Source: Kineosporia rhizophila (GTDB taxonomy: Bacteria; Actinomycetota; Actinomycetes; Actinomycetales; Kineosporiaceae). Taken from it: DNA of 64,000 nt. The stretch spans positions 62,001 through 126,000 of the forward strand of contig NZ_JAJSOH010000009.1 of the NCBI RefSeq assembly GCF_021277265.1, read 5' to 3'. Shown piece after piece: positions 41,318-50,500 of the stretch. Position 1 is the stretch's first letter; each line of letters begins with the position of its first letter. The translations under genes were made by a program, and so were the position numbers. The notes under the pieces were generated by a model. That model was not told the DNA's origin. It ran no database searches and was given only the letters and a program-made list of their open reading frames with translations.

Positions 41318-42961
41318 TCAGCCGGAAGACCTATTGAGGGCGAAGCGGGTGCTGGCCCGGTCCTGCCGGCGGGCCTGCAGGTGCGCGTGGGCGGCCCGCA
41401 GGTGGTGCACCGTCTCGGCGGGCAGGCCCAGCGTCCGGACCAGCAGGGCCTCGTCCACCAGTTCAACCGCGTCGGCGAGCCGGGCCTGGGCCAGGGCGGC
41501 GGCCACCGCCGGGCGGACGGCGAGCAGGGCCGGGGCTGCGTCGCGCAGCAGCTCAGGGGAGGGCAGGGGCAGTTGCTTGGCCTCGCTCGGCTCCAGTTTG
41601 AGCAGTCCTCCGCCGTAGGAGCGGCCAATGGTCTCGCAGCCCAGCAGGGTCACCGAGCACAGGCCGGCCATCGGCAGGAGCCCGGCGGCCCAGGCCGCTC
41701 CTTGGCTGAGGTGAAGGCCGTGCACGGAGTTCAAGTGATGCGCTCGGGCGGTGTTCTCGACCAACCGCGGAGCATCGGCGTTCATGTAGGTCAGGAGCAG
41801 ATCGGGCGGGGGTACCAGGCGTACCTGCCACCACGGAGTACGGATGCGGCACTTGTAGGCCTCGTGCACTCCCAGCTCTTCCCCCGCTCGTACATATGCA
41901 GTGGCAGCCGGGGTACGCCGGTCCGGCGGGCGGAAGAGCCAGGTGGCGGCACCGGCCCGGCCGAGTTCGGCCAGGTCTTCGGCGGAGAACTCCAGGTTGC
42001 GCAGGTGCGAGGAGCCGGGCGGGGAGAGCGGCAGGAGGTCGGCCGGGCCCAGGCCGAGCCCGGCGGCCTGCTCCGGGCTCAGGGCGAAGAAACCGTTGTT
42101 GCCGGTGACGATGCCGAGCGAGACCTTGCCCCAGTCGCCCAGCACGCCGAAGCCCGCACTCGGCAGCAGCTTCTCAAATGCCCTCAGCCCTCCGGCCGGG
42201 ATCAGCGCCGACGTCCACTTCTGCTCGGGGGCCCGCACCGTGAACGAGGCGAACTCGAGCTCGTCCGAAAGGGCCGCCGCATTACGGACCTGCAGCGTCT
42301 GCAGCCGGTGCGGGGCGGGCCCGCCCTGACCGAAGCCCTCGGCCAGCAGCAACACGATCTCGGCCACCACGCCCGGGAAGACGCGCTCGGTGAAGGCCAC
42401 CAGCCGCACCTGGGCGAAGTTCTCCAGCAGGTAGCGACGCACCGGCGCGGCATAGTTCACGCTGAGCAGTTCGGCCGGCAGCACCAGGCCGAGTCTGCCG
42501 CCCGGCCGCAGGAATCCGGCCGCGTGCACGGTGAACGCTGCCCAGCTGGAGGCCATGCCGCTGAGCTTCACTCCGGCCCGCCGGGCCGCCTCCTGGGCCC
42601 GCACCCGGTCGCCGCCGGTGAAGTCGTGATAGCGCACGTAGGGCGGGTTCCCGATCACCGCGTCGTAGTCGCCGGTCGGGGGCAGCGTGAAGAAGTCGGC
42701 GGTGGTGACGCTGGCCTGCACCCCCGTCGCCTCCAGGACCGAACGCGCAGCCGCCGCTGACGCTGGGTGGAGCTCAATGCCGTCCAAAAGCCATTCGGAA
42801 CCACCCGACTCGGCGGCCGCGAGCAGAAAGGCGGCCTCCCCCGAAGCCGGCTCCAGCACTCGGCCCCCCGGGCCGCGCAGGGCCCAGCGGGTGACGTGGC
42901 GGGCGATCGGTGCCGGCGTGAAGAAAGCCCCCCGCGCCTTGACCGGATCGAGCGTGGTCAC
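41318..42961 (-). CDS. N6-adenine DNA methyltransferase (TaqI-like, gamma class)
   Basis: A 547-residue methyltransferase. The N-terminal catalytic domain has FFTPAPIARHVTRWAL, the SAM-binding motif I LEPASGEAAFLLAA, and motif IV NPPY in VIGNPPYVRYHDF. Residues about 230-540 form a target-recognition-like region with no nuclease motif. The order motif I, motif IV, then specificity domain matches stand-alone N6-adenine methylases of the TaqI/Eco57I type. No restriction endonuclease lies nearby, so it looks like an orphan methylase. GTG at 42961 overlaps the sulfatase stop (GTGA), an odd functional pairing that may only reflect operon packing. Confidence 0.86.
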   Translation of the reverse strand: MTTLDPVKARGAFFTPAPIARHVTRWALRGPGGRVLEPASGEAAFLLAAAESGGSEWLLDGIELHPASAAAARSVLEATGVQASVTTADFFTLPPTGDYDAVIGNPPYVRYHDFTGGDRVRAQEAARRAGVKLSGMASSWAAFTVHAAGFLRPGGRLGLVLPAELLSVNYAAPVRRYLLENFAQVRLVAFTERVFPGVVAEIVLLLAEGFGQGGPAPHRLQTLQVRNAAALSDELEFASFTVRAPEQKWTSALIPAGGLRAFEKLLPSAGFGVLGDWGKVSLGIVTGNNGFFALSPEQAAGLGLGPADLLPLSPPGSSHLRNLEFSAEDLAELGRAGAATWLFRPPDRRTPAATAYVRAGEELGVHEAYKCRIRTPWWQVRLVPPPDLLLTYMNADAPRLVENTARAHHLNSVHGLHLSQGAAWAAGLLPMAGLCSVTLLGCETIGRSYGGGLLKLEPSEAKQLPLPSPELLRDAAPALLAVRPAVAAALAQARLADAVELVDEALLVRTLGLPAETVHHLRAAHAHLQARRQDRASTRFALNRSSG

Positions 42962-44454
42962 CCGCCCGCACCCTGCGCCTTCGTGCAGGCGGCGGTGCCG
43001 GCACAGGCCTCTGCCCGGCGCACCGCGGTCTGGAGTTCCTTGAGCCGCTTGGCCGGCATCTTGGCGGCGATGTTGTTCAGCTGGAACGGGTCCTTGGACA
43101 TGTCGTAGTACTCCTGCTCGCCGCTCTCGTACAGAACGTAGAGCCAGTCCGCGCCCCGGATCGCCTCGTAGTCCGGCGGATTACCGCCTTCCGGCAGCGG
43201 GTAGTCCGGATCCTTCTTGTCGGTCACCGGACCGTGGTGCTCGACCAGCACGAAGTCGCGGCCCTCGCCCTGGCCGCCCTCCCGCCAGAGCGGGGCCAGG
43301 CTGGTGCCGTCCACCGTGTCCGGCACCTCCGCCCCGGCCAGATCACCGAAGGTGGAACGGATGTCGATGTTGGAGGCCAGCGCGTCGACCGACTTCCCGG
43401 CGGGCACGTCCGGCCCGACCACCACGAAGGGCACGTTGATGTCGGTGTCGAAGGCGGTGGTCTTGCCGTTGGTCAGCGAGTGCTCACCCATGTGGTAACC
43501 GTTGTCGGAACTGAACACCAGGTAGGTGTTGTCGGCGATGCCCAGCTCGACGAACTGCTTGCGCAGCGCGGTGATCATCTCGTCGATGCTCAGCATGGTC
43601 TGGGCCCGCAGCCGGTGGTCGCGGTCCATGTTCTTCTGGTCGGCCTTGGTCAGCTTGTAGCGCTTGAGCCAGGAGGGCGCGTTCTTCGGCCGGGCCCCGT
43701 AGGCCTTGGTGCGCGGGGCCTTCACGTCCGGCAGGGCATCGGCATGGCGCGGCGCCGGGATGTAGGGGGCGTGCGGCATGAACGGTGCGACCTCGAGCAT
43801 GAACGGCTGGTGCTGCTCGCCGGCGCGCTTGACGAAGTCCTGGGCCCGGCCGGAGAGGACGTCGGTGATGTAGTCCTCCGGGGCGCTGCCGTACTTCACC
43901 ACCGCACCGTTCTGGTTCAGGCTGTAGTTGAAACCGTTGTAGCCGTACCCGGCCACCGCCCACTCGCTCCAGCCGGCCGGGACCTTGCGCGGCTTGTCCG
44001 GGAACCCGGGCTGGTACTGGTTGAGGTACTTGCCCATCATCGCCGTGCGGTAACCGGCCTTCTGCAGGTCCACCGCCATGGTGTCCGACTCCAGGCCGAG
44101 CGCCTTGAACGTGACGTACCCGCCGTCGTCGCCGACGTTGCGGTAGATCCCGGTGTTGTGCGGGTAGCGGCCGGTGAAGATGGACGCGCGGGAGGGGCAG
44201 CAGAGCGAGTCGGTGACGAAGTAGTTGCTGAAGGTGGTGCCCTCCTGCTGCATCGTGGTCAGCGAAGGCATGTACTGCATCAGGTTCATGGACATGTCGT
44301 CGACCAGCACCAGCACCAGGTTGGGCTTGTCGGGGTCCTGCGCCGTGCGGGTCGGAGAAGCCTGCTTGCCACCGTCCGGGCCTCCGGTGCAGGCGGCCAG
44401 CAGAGCCACCAGCAGAACCGTCACCAGGCCGGGCCGTACCCGCTTCTTCCCCAC
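42958..44454 (-). CDS. Secreted sulfatase lipoprotein (arylsulfatase type)
   Basis: A 498-residue sulfatase. An N-terminal lipoprotein signal (VTVLLVALLAACTGG, lipobox LAAC) anchors it outside the membrane. The metal motif LVLVLVDDMS, the formylglycine motif CCPSRASIFTGR (CxPSR, Cys converted to formylglycine), the lysine of MMGKYLNQY and SSDNGYHMGEH with its metal-binding Asp/Asn are present. A formylglycine-generating enzyme must be encoded elsewhere. GTG at 44454 has GGAAGG 7 nt upstream; the frame extends to 44613 without meaning. The sulfated substrate, possibly a glycan or N-acetylglucosamine-6-sulfate-like compound, is unknown. It is coupled to the downstream methyltransferase gene. 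Confidence 0.9.
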   Translation of the reverse strand: MGKKRVRPGLVTVLLVALLAACTGGPDGGKQASPTRTAQDPDKPNLVLVLVDDMSMNLMQYMPSLTTMQQEGTTFSNYFVTDSLCCPSRASIFTGRYPHNTGIYRNVGDDGGYVTFKALGLESDTMAVDLQKAGYRTAMMGKYLNQYQPGFPDKPRKVPAGWSEWAVAGYGYNGFNYSLNQNGAVVKYGSAPEDYITDVLSGRAQDFVKRAGEQHQPFMLEVAPFMPHAPYIPAPRHADALPDVKAPRTKAYGARPKNAPSWLKRYKLTKADQKNMDRDHRLRAQTMLSIDEMITALRKQFVELGIADNTYLVFSSDNGYHMGEHSLTNGKTTAFDTDINVPFVVVGPDVPAGKSVDALASNIDIRSTFGDLAGAEVPDTVDGTSLAPLWREGGQGEGRDFVLVEHHGPVTDKKDPDYPLPEGGNPPDYEAIRGADWLYVLYESGEQEYYDMSKDPFQLNNIAAKMPAKRLKELQTAVRRAEACAGTAACTKAQGAGG

Positions 44455-44597
44455 CACTGCCCTTCCGTCCGCGGCCCGGCGATCGGACCGTCGCAGTAGT
44501 TTCCCGGTTCTTCCTGAGCGCACGCACCCAGGTGCCCGGCCCGGGCGCGCCGTCGATGTCGGACCACGCGTTTGACCGGGCGCGTAGGGTCGGACCC

Positions 44598-44831
44598 GTG
44601 ACCGCTCGCCCACTCTCCGACCGCGGATCGTCGGCGGTCGAGTACGGGCTGATCGCCGGGGGCGTGGTGGTGACGTTCCTGGTCGCCTTCATCGGGCTGC
44701 AGGCGGCGGTGGGCACCGTGTTCGGGCGTGGGGTGGACTCGGTGGAGCAGGTCGGGCCGGGCGGTCAGAGCCGGGACGCGACCCTGCTGCGCAGCCGGCC
44801 GATCACCCCGGCCCCCTCGGGCACCCCATAG
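44598..44831 (+). CDS. Flp-type (type IVb) pilin-like small protein
   Basis: A 77-residue protein with the Flp pilin signature. A short hydrophilic leader (MTARPLSDRG) ends in Gly, then SSAVEYGLIAGGVVVTFLVA with Glu at +5 and Tyr at +6, a single hydrophobic helix and a short tail. Flp prepilins are cut after that Gly by TadV-like peptidases and assemble into Tad pili. No tad genes are adjacent, so it is an orphan pilin. GTG at 44598 is used; an in-frame ATG at 44553 is possible. It is divergent from the sulfatase gene. Confidence 0.7.
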   Translation: MTARPLSDRGSSAVEYGLIAGGVVVTFLVAFIGLQAAVGTVFGRGVDSVEQVGPGGQSRDATLLRSRPITPAPSGTP

Positions 44832-44917
44832 GAACCGCTGCTGTCGCGGACTCGTTCTTCGGAGTGCAGTGTCTCGGTGTAAGGCCGTGACACCTATTCG
44901 GAGGAGTGTGACCCGTC

Positions 44918-45664
44918 GTGGGCTTCTTGGACAGGCTGCTGGGACGGGACAAGCACCAGCAGAACCAGGGCTACCAGCAGCAGGGCTACCAGCAGTACGG
45001 CGCGGGACAGCAGCCGCCGTCCTGGGGTTCGCCGGCGCCGCAGCAGGGTGGCTACCCTCCGCCGCAGCCGGCCCGCCCGGGTGCCGAGCCGGGCAGTGAC
45101 GCCAAGGCCGACCAGGCCGCGATCGCCCGCTACCGCTACATGCTGAAGACCGCGCCGCCCGAGCGGATCGAGGAGGCGCACGCCGAGGCGTTCGCCAAGC
45201 TCTCGCCCGACCAGCGGCGGATGGTCCTCGCCGGGCTGTCCGAAGAGGTACCGCCGCACGAGCGCGCCACCTCCGACGACCCGCGGTCGCTGGCCCGGAT
45301 GGCCACCCGCGCCGAGATGCGCCGCCCCGGCACCCTGGAGCGCAGCTTCGGCCGCCCCAGCTACGGCGGAGGCATGGGCGGGATGGGCATGGGCGGCGGC
45401 ATGGGCATGGGCGGCATGGTCGCCGGTGGTCTGCTGGCCGGGGTGGCCGGTGCCTTCGTCGGCACCGCCATCGCCGACGCCATGTTCGACGGCTTCGACG
45501 AGAGCGAGTTTCAGGAGGGCTACGAGGCCGCTGCGGACGACTTCACCCAGCAGGCCGACGCGGGCCAGCAGGAGTTCGAGGACGCCGGGGGCAGTGACTT
45601 CGGGGACTTCGGCGGCGGTGATTTCGGGGGCGGCGACTTCGGCGGGGGCGACTTCGACGTGTGA
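44918..45664 (+). CDS. Hypothetical protein with Gln/Tyr and Gly/Asp low-complexity ends
   Basis: A 248-residue protein I cannot assign to a named family. The start MGFLDRLLGRDKHQQNQGYQ leads into a Gln/Tyr/Pro-rich region (15-60). A conserved-looking helical domain follows (about 62-130; IARYRYMLKTAPPERIEEAH, LSPDQRRMVLAGLSEEVPPH). A Gly/Met-rich stretch with one hydrophobic segment (MVAGGLLAGVAGAFVGTAIA) precedes an acidic tail of GGGDF repeats. Related proteins in actinobacteria are sometimes mislabelled as transport ATPases; no ATPase motif is present. GTG at 44918. Confidence 0.7.
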   Translation: MGFLDRLLGRDKHQQNQGYQQQGYQQYGAGQQPPSWGSPAPQQGGYPPPQPARPGAEPGSDAKADQAAIARYRYMLKTAPPERIEEAHAEAFAKLSPDQRRMVLAGLSEEVPPHERATSDDPRSLARMATRAEMRRPGTLERSFGRPSYGGGMGGMGMGGGMGMGGMVAGGLLAGVAGAFVGTAIADAMFDGFDESEFQEGYEAAADDFTQQADAGQQEFEDAGGSDFGDFGGGDFGGGDFGGGDFDV

Positions 45665-45665
45665 G

Positions 45666-45705
45666 CTGACAGCGGCTGACAGCCGGGCGTGCGCGGCCTG
45701 ACAGC
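45666..45705 (+). promoter_or_regulatory. Three CTGACAGC direct repeats upstream of the ABC exporter operon
   Basis: CTGACAGC occurs at 45666-45673, 45676-45683 and 45698-45705, with start-to-start spacing of 10 and 22 bp, so all lie on about the same face of the helix. They are 60-100 bp before the ABC ATPase start. An overlapping hairpin (GCCGGGCG 45682-45689 with CGCCCGGC 45707-45714) may end transcription of the preceding gene. Confidence 0.5.
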
Positions 45706-45764
45706 GCGCCCGGCCACCTTGGACGAGTCAGAGCACCACCTGAACTCATCCGAGGGAGCCACCC

Positions 45765-46724
45765 ATGGCATTCGCCTTCGAGGCCGAGGGCCTGGTCAAG
45801 CGCTTCGGCGCGACCACCGCCCTCGCCGGGGTCGACCTGGCGGCCACCGAGGGCACCGTTCTCGGGGTCCTCGGGCCGAACGGCGCGGGCAAGACCACGG
45901 CGGTCCGGATCCTGGCCACGCTGCTGCGGCCCGACGAGGGCCGGGCCCGCGTGGCCGGTCTGGACGTCGTCTCCCAGGCCCCGCAGGTCCGCCGTCAGAT
46001 CGGGCTCACCGGCCAGTACGCCTCGGTCGACGAGGACCTGACCGGCACCGAGAACCTGGTCCTGATCGGCCGTCTGCTCGATCTCAGCCGTCGCGACGCC
46101 CGGGCCCGGGCCCGGCACCTGCTGGGCCAGTTCGACCTGGCCGAGGCCGCCGACCGGCCCGCCAAGAACTACTCCGGCGGTATGCGCCGCCGGCTCGACC
46201 TGGCCGCCAGCCTGGTCGGGCGGCCCAGCGTGATCTATCTCGACGAACCCACCACCGGCCTCGACCCGGCCAAGCGCGACGACGTGTGGCGGCTGGTGCG
46301 CGGTCTGGTCGCCGACGGCACCACCGTGCTGCTGACCACGCAGTACCTGGAAGAGGCGGACGCGCTCGCCGACGACATCACGGTGATCGACCACGGCCGG
46401 GTGATCGCCCACGGCACCCCGGCCGAACTGAAGCACGTGGTCGGTGGGCAGACCCTGCAGGTGCGGCCCACCGACCCGGCCCACCTGGAGAGCGTGCGCA
46501 CCCTGCTGGGCCAGGTCTCCGGCAAGGCGGTCGACTCACCGGCCCGCGGGGTCCTGAGCACCCCGGTCGACGGGGACGGCGCGCTGACCGCGGTGGTCGC
46601 CCGCCTGGCCGAGGCGCAGATCGCGGTCACCGAACTCTCGCTGCACCTGCCCAGCCTGGACGAGGTCTTCTACAGCCTGACCGGCGTCCGTGACCGCGAC
46701 CGTGAAGAGGAGCGTGCGGCATGA
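45765..46724 (+). CDS. ABC transporter ATP-binding protein, DrrA-like
   Basis: A 319-residue ATPase of the daunorubicin-resistance (DrrA) group. It has Walker A GPNGAGKTT, Q-loop TGQYASVDEDLTG, signature NYSGGMRRRLD, Walker B VIYLDEPTTGLD and switch His-region TTQYLEEAD. The C-terminal extension (about 225-319) ending LPSLDEVFYSLTG is typical of DrrA. It pairs with the downstream ABC-2 permease (ATGA overlap) to export drugs or secondary metabolites. Upstream CTGACAGC repeats may be its operator. Confidence 0.94.
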   Translation: MAFAFEAEGLVKRFGATTALAGVDLAATEGTVLGVLGPNGAGKTTAVRILATLLRPDEGRARVAGLDVVSQAPQVRRQIGLTGQYASVDEDLTGTENLVLIGRLLDLSRRDARARARHLLGQFDLAEAADRPAKNYSGGMRRRLDLAASLVGRPSVIYLDEPTTGLDPAKRDDVWRLVRGLVADGTTVLLTTQYLEEADALADDITVIDHGRVIAHGTPAELKHVVGGQTLQVRPTDPAHLESVRTLLGQVSGKAVDSPARGVLSTPVDGDGALTAVVARLAEAQIAVTELSLHLPSLDEVFYSLTGVRDRDREEERAA

Positions 46725-47548
46725 CCAGCACCCTGATGACCGAGGCGCCGGACGTACCCACCGCGCCGACCTCCGAGACCCCCGCCAAACCCTTTGCCCT
46801 GGTGCGGCATTCGCTGGTCCTGGCGGGCCGCTCGATCACCAAGATCAAGCGCACCCCGGAACAGCTGATCGACGTGACCATCCAGCCGATCATCTTCACC
46901 GTGCTGTTCGTGTACCTGTTCGGCGGCGCGATCTCCGGCTCGCAGCAGGCCTACCTGCAGTTCGTGCTGCCGGCCATCCTGGTGCAGTCGATCCTGTTCG
47001 CCACCCTGGCGATCGGGGTGAACCTGAACACCGACATGAGCAAGGGCGTGTTCGACCGGTTCCGCAGCCTGCCCATCCCGCGCTCGGCGCCGTTGGTCGG
47101 CGCGGTGCTGGGCGACCTGGTCCGCTTCGTCACCACCATCGTGGTGCTCTTCGCGTTCGGCTACGCGATCGGCTTCCGGGTGGAGACCAACCTGCTCCAG
47201 GCCCTGGCCGCCTGTCTGCTGGTGCTCTTCTTCGCCTTCTCGCTGACCTGGGTGGCGGTGTTCCTGGGCACCGCGGTGCGCAACTCCGGCACCGTGCAGG
47301 GCATCGGCTTCCTGGTGATGTTCCCGCTGACCTTCGGCTCGAACATGTTCGTGCCGGTGGACACCATGCCGGGCTGGCTGCAGGCCTGGGTGAAGATCAA
47401 CCCGGTCACCCACCTCACCGAGGCCTGCCGGGGCCTGCTCACCGGCGGCGCGATCGCCACCCCGGTGCTGCAGACCCTGGTCGCGGCCGTGGTGATCATG
47501 GGGATCTTCGCGCCCCTGGCCGTCCGGACCTACCGCTCCCGCACCTGA
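46721..47548 (+). CDS. ABC-2 type permease, DrrB-like
   Basis: A 275-residue permease with six predicted membrane helices and the DrrB/ABC-2 pattern: an N-terminal amphipathic segment (KIKRTPEQLIDVTIQPIIFT), KGVFDRFRSLPIPRSAPLVG in the first cytoplasmic loop, and GWLQAWVKINPVTHLTEACR near the end. It is the membrane partner of the ATPase encoded just upstream, with a 4-nt overlap. It ends 4 nt from the stop codon of the convergent AfsR-like gene. Confidence 0.93.
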   Translation: MTSTLMTEAPDVPTAPTSETPAKPFALVRHSLVLAGRSITKIKRTPEQLIDVTIQPIIFTVLFVYLFGGAISGSQQAYLQFVLPAILVQSILFATLAIGVNLNTDMSKGVFDRFRSLPIPRSAPLVGAVLGDLVRFVTTIVVLFAFGYAIGFRVETNLLQALAACLLVLFFAFSLTWVAVFLGTAVRNSGTVQGIGFLVMFPLTFGSNMFVPVDTMPGWLQAWVKINPVTHLTEACRGLLTGGAIATPVLQTLVAAVVIMGIFAPLAVRTYRSRT

Positions 47549-47552
47549 GAAG

Positions 47553-50500
47553 CTACGACGACGCCGCCGGGTCCGAGGGCCCGGCGGCGCTCTGCTGCGC
47601 GATCCGGGTGGCCAGTTCCAGCGCCTCCGGCCGCTCCAGCGAGCGGCCCTTCTCGTAGGCCGCGGTGAACACTCCTTCGTCCAGGCCGAGCATGGCGGCC
47701 CGGCGGGCAACCGAGACGTCCGGATCGCGCAGACCCTCGTAACCGCGCAGAACGGCCGAGGCGCCGAGCACTTCGGCGGCCAGGGGCCGCTGATCGGTAG
47801 CTGCCAGATAGTGGACGAGGGTCAGCGTCACCCGGGCGGCAACGGGCATGTCCCGGCTGCCGATGGCCTGCTCCATCACCTGGGGCAGCCGGTTGCGGGC
47901 GGTGCTGAGGTCGCCGGCCTGGATCTCGAAGAGCGTGAGTTCGCTGAGCATCAGCGCGCGCAGCTGCGGCACCCCGCGCGGGGCGTTCAGGCTCAGCTCC
48001 AGGCCCTGCTCGGTCAGCCGCCGGGCGGTGGCCAGGTCGCCCTCGGCCGCGGCCACCGAGGCCAGACCGGAGAGGGTGAAGGCCCGGGTCATCCACGAAC
48101 CGGCCTCGGTCGCGAGGTGCTGGGCGGCCTCGAGGTCGCGCCGGGCCCCGGCCAGGTCGCCCTGGTCCTTGCGCAGCCGGGCGATCCGGATCCGCGCGTA
48201 GCCCTCGTCGTCGGCCACCCGCAGCTCGGTCATCATCCGCGCGGCCTGGCTGAGCAGGGTGATCGCCTCGTCGAGTTCGCCCTGGGTGCGCCGGATCTCG
48301 CCGAGCTGACTGCTGGCGGTGGCGATGCCCCAGCGGTCGCCCAGCTGCCGGAACATCTCCAGCGCCTGGGGTATCTGCTGCGCCGTGACCTCGAAGTCGC
48401 CCTCGTTCTCGGCCAGCACCGACGACATCAGCCTGAGCATCGCCCGGGCCCACGGATCCGGGTGGTCAAGGCTCTGCTGCAGGGCCTTACGGCCTTCGGA
48501 CATGCCCTCGCGGAAGGCCTTCACGGCCGGTGCGACGACGGCCAGCAGGGGATGCGCGGAGGGCAGGTCGACCTGGGCCGCGAGCTCCTCGATCGCGTCG
48601 AGGGCGTCGTCGGAAGGCAGGGAGTCCTGGGTCAGGGAGGAGCTGATCGTGCTCATGATCAGCGCGAAGAGCCTCGGCCCGGGCGGACTCTCACCTGGAA
48701 CCCGGATCGCCTGGTCGGCCCAGCTGCCGGCCTCCTCGTGCCGGCTGGTCATGGTCCAGTACCAGCCCAGCGCCCCGGCCAGTCGCACGGCCAGGTCGGC
48801 GTCCTGGTTCTCCACCGCGAAACGCAGTGTGGCCAGGAGGTTCTCGCGTTCGGTGGTCAGCCGGTCGAGCCAGGTGAGCTGGTCGGGGCCGCGCAGGTAC
48901 GGATCTGCGGTCTCGGCCAGGGCCAGGAAGTAGCTCGCGTGGGCCCGGCGCACCGTCGCCATCTCGCCCCGGGCCGAGAGCTGCTCCAGGGCGAACTCGC
49001 GGATCGTCTCCAGCATGCGGTAGCGCGGCTGGGCCTGATCCACCCCGGTCACCACCAGCAGCGACTTGTCCGCCAGGGACAGCAGCAGGTCGGCGACCAC
49101 GTCCTGGTCCAGCTCGCCGCCCGAGCACACGGCCGCCGCGGTGTCGGCGGTGACCCCGCCCGGGAACACCGAGATCTGCTCGGCCAGGGCCCGCTCGTCG
49201 TCGGTGAGCAGTTCCCAGCTCCAGGCCACCACCGCACGCAACGTCTGGTGCCGCGGCATGGCCGTACGGTTTCCGCCGGTCAGCACCCGGAAGCGATTGT
49301 CCAGACGCCCGGCCAGGGCCTCCGGGCCGAGCGTCCGCATCCGGGCGGCGGCCAGCTCGATGGCCAGCGGCAGGCCGTCGAGGCGGCGGCAGATCTCTGA
49401 GACTGTGGCGCTGTTGTCGGGGGTAAGCGTGAAGCCGGGCCGCACGAGGGCAGCCCGATCGGTGAACAGCCGCACGGCGGGGGAGTCGAGCGAGTCGGAC
49501 GCCTGGGTGGACAGCGGGCGCACCGGCCAGATCGACTCTCCGACGATGCCCAGCGGCTCACGACTGGTCGCCAGCACCGTCAGGTCGGGGCACCGCGCCA
49601 GCAGGAAACCGGCCAGCTCGGCGCAGGACTCGATCAGGTGCTCGCAGTTGTCCAGCACGACCACCGCGTCCTGGCCGGCCAGGGCCTCGACCAGGCGGGC
49701 CCGGGCGTCGCGCAGCGGGGGTTTCTGCTGTACCCAGGTCTCCACCTGGGAGCGCTCGATCGAGCCGATGCTGTCCAGCACCGTGGAGGGCACGTCGTCC
49801 GGGTCCATCACCGGGGCGAGCTCGACCATCCAGACGCCGTCGCGGGTGTTCAGGCGCCCGGCCACCTCACCGGCCAGCCGGGTCTTGCCGGCGCCGCCGG
49901 TGCCGACCAGGGTGACCAGCCGCGCGCGTCCGAGCTGCTCGGTGATGCCTTCCACCTCGGCCTGCCGCCCCACGAACGAGGTCAGCGGCACCCGCAGATT
50001 GGTGCGGCGAGGGCCCAGGTCCTCGGCCACGGACGGGGCGCGCAGCGCAGCATCGTCCCGCAGGACCTGCGCCTGCAGTTGCTGAAGCGCTGCCGGTGGG
50101 TCGAGCCCCAGCTCGTCGGCCAGCGCCCGACGCAGCCGCTCGTACACCGCCAGAGCCTCGCCCTGACGCCCATCGGCGGCCAGCGCCCGGATCAGCAGCT
50201 CGTGGGTGCGCTCACGCAGCGGGTGCTGGGCCGCCACCTCTTCCAGGTCGGCGATCGGTTCGGTGGTGCGGCCCAGAGTGAGCAGGGCGTCGGCCCGTTC
50301 GTCGATCGCGGTCAGCCGCAGCCGTTCCAGCCGCTCCACCCAGGCTTCGGCGTAGGGCGCGTCGGTCACCTCGGCCAGCGGGCTGCCCCGCCACAGCCGC
50401 AGCGCCTGGCTCAGCAGTTCGACGGCCTCGGCCGGGGTGGTGGCCCGCCGGCCCTGGCCGACCAGACTCTCGAAGGCCAGGGCGTCCACGTCGTCCCGGT

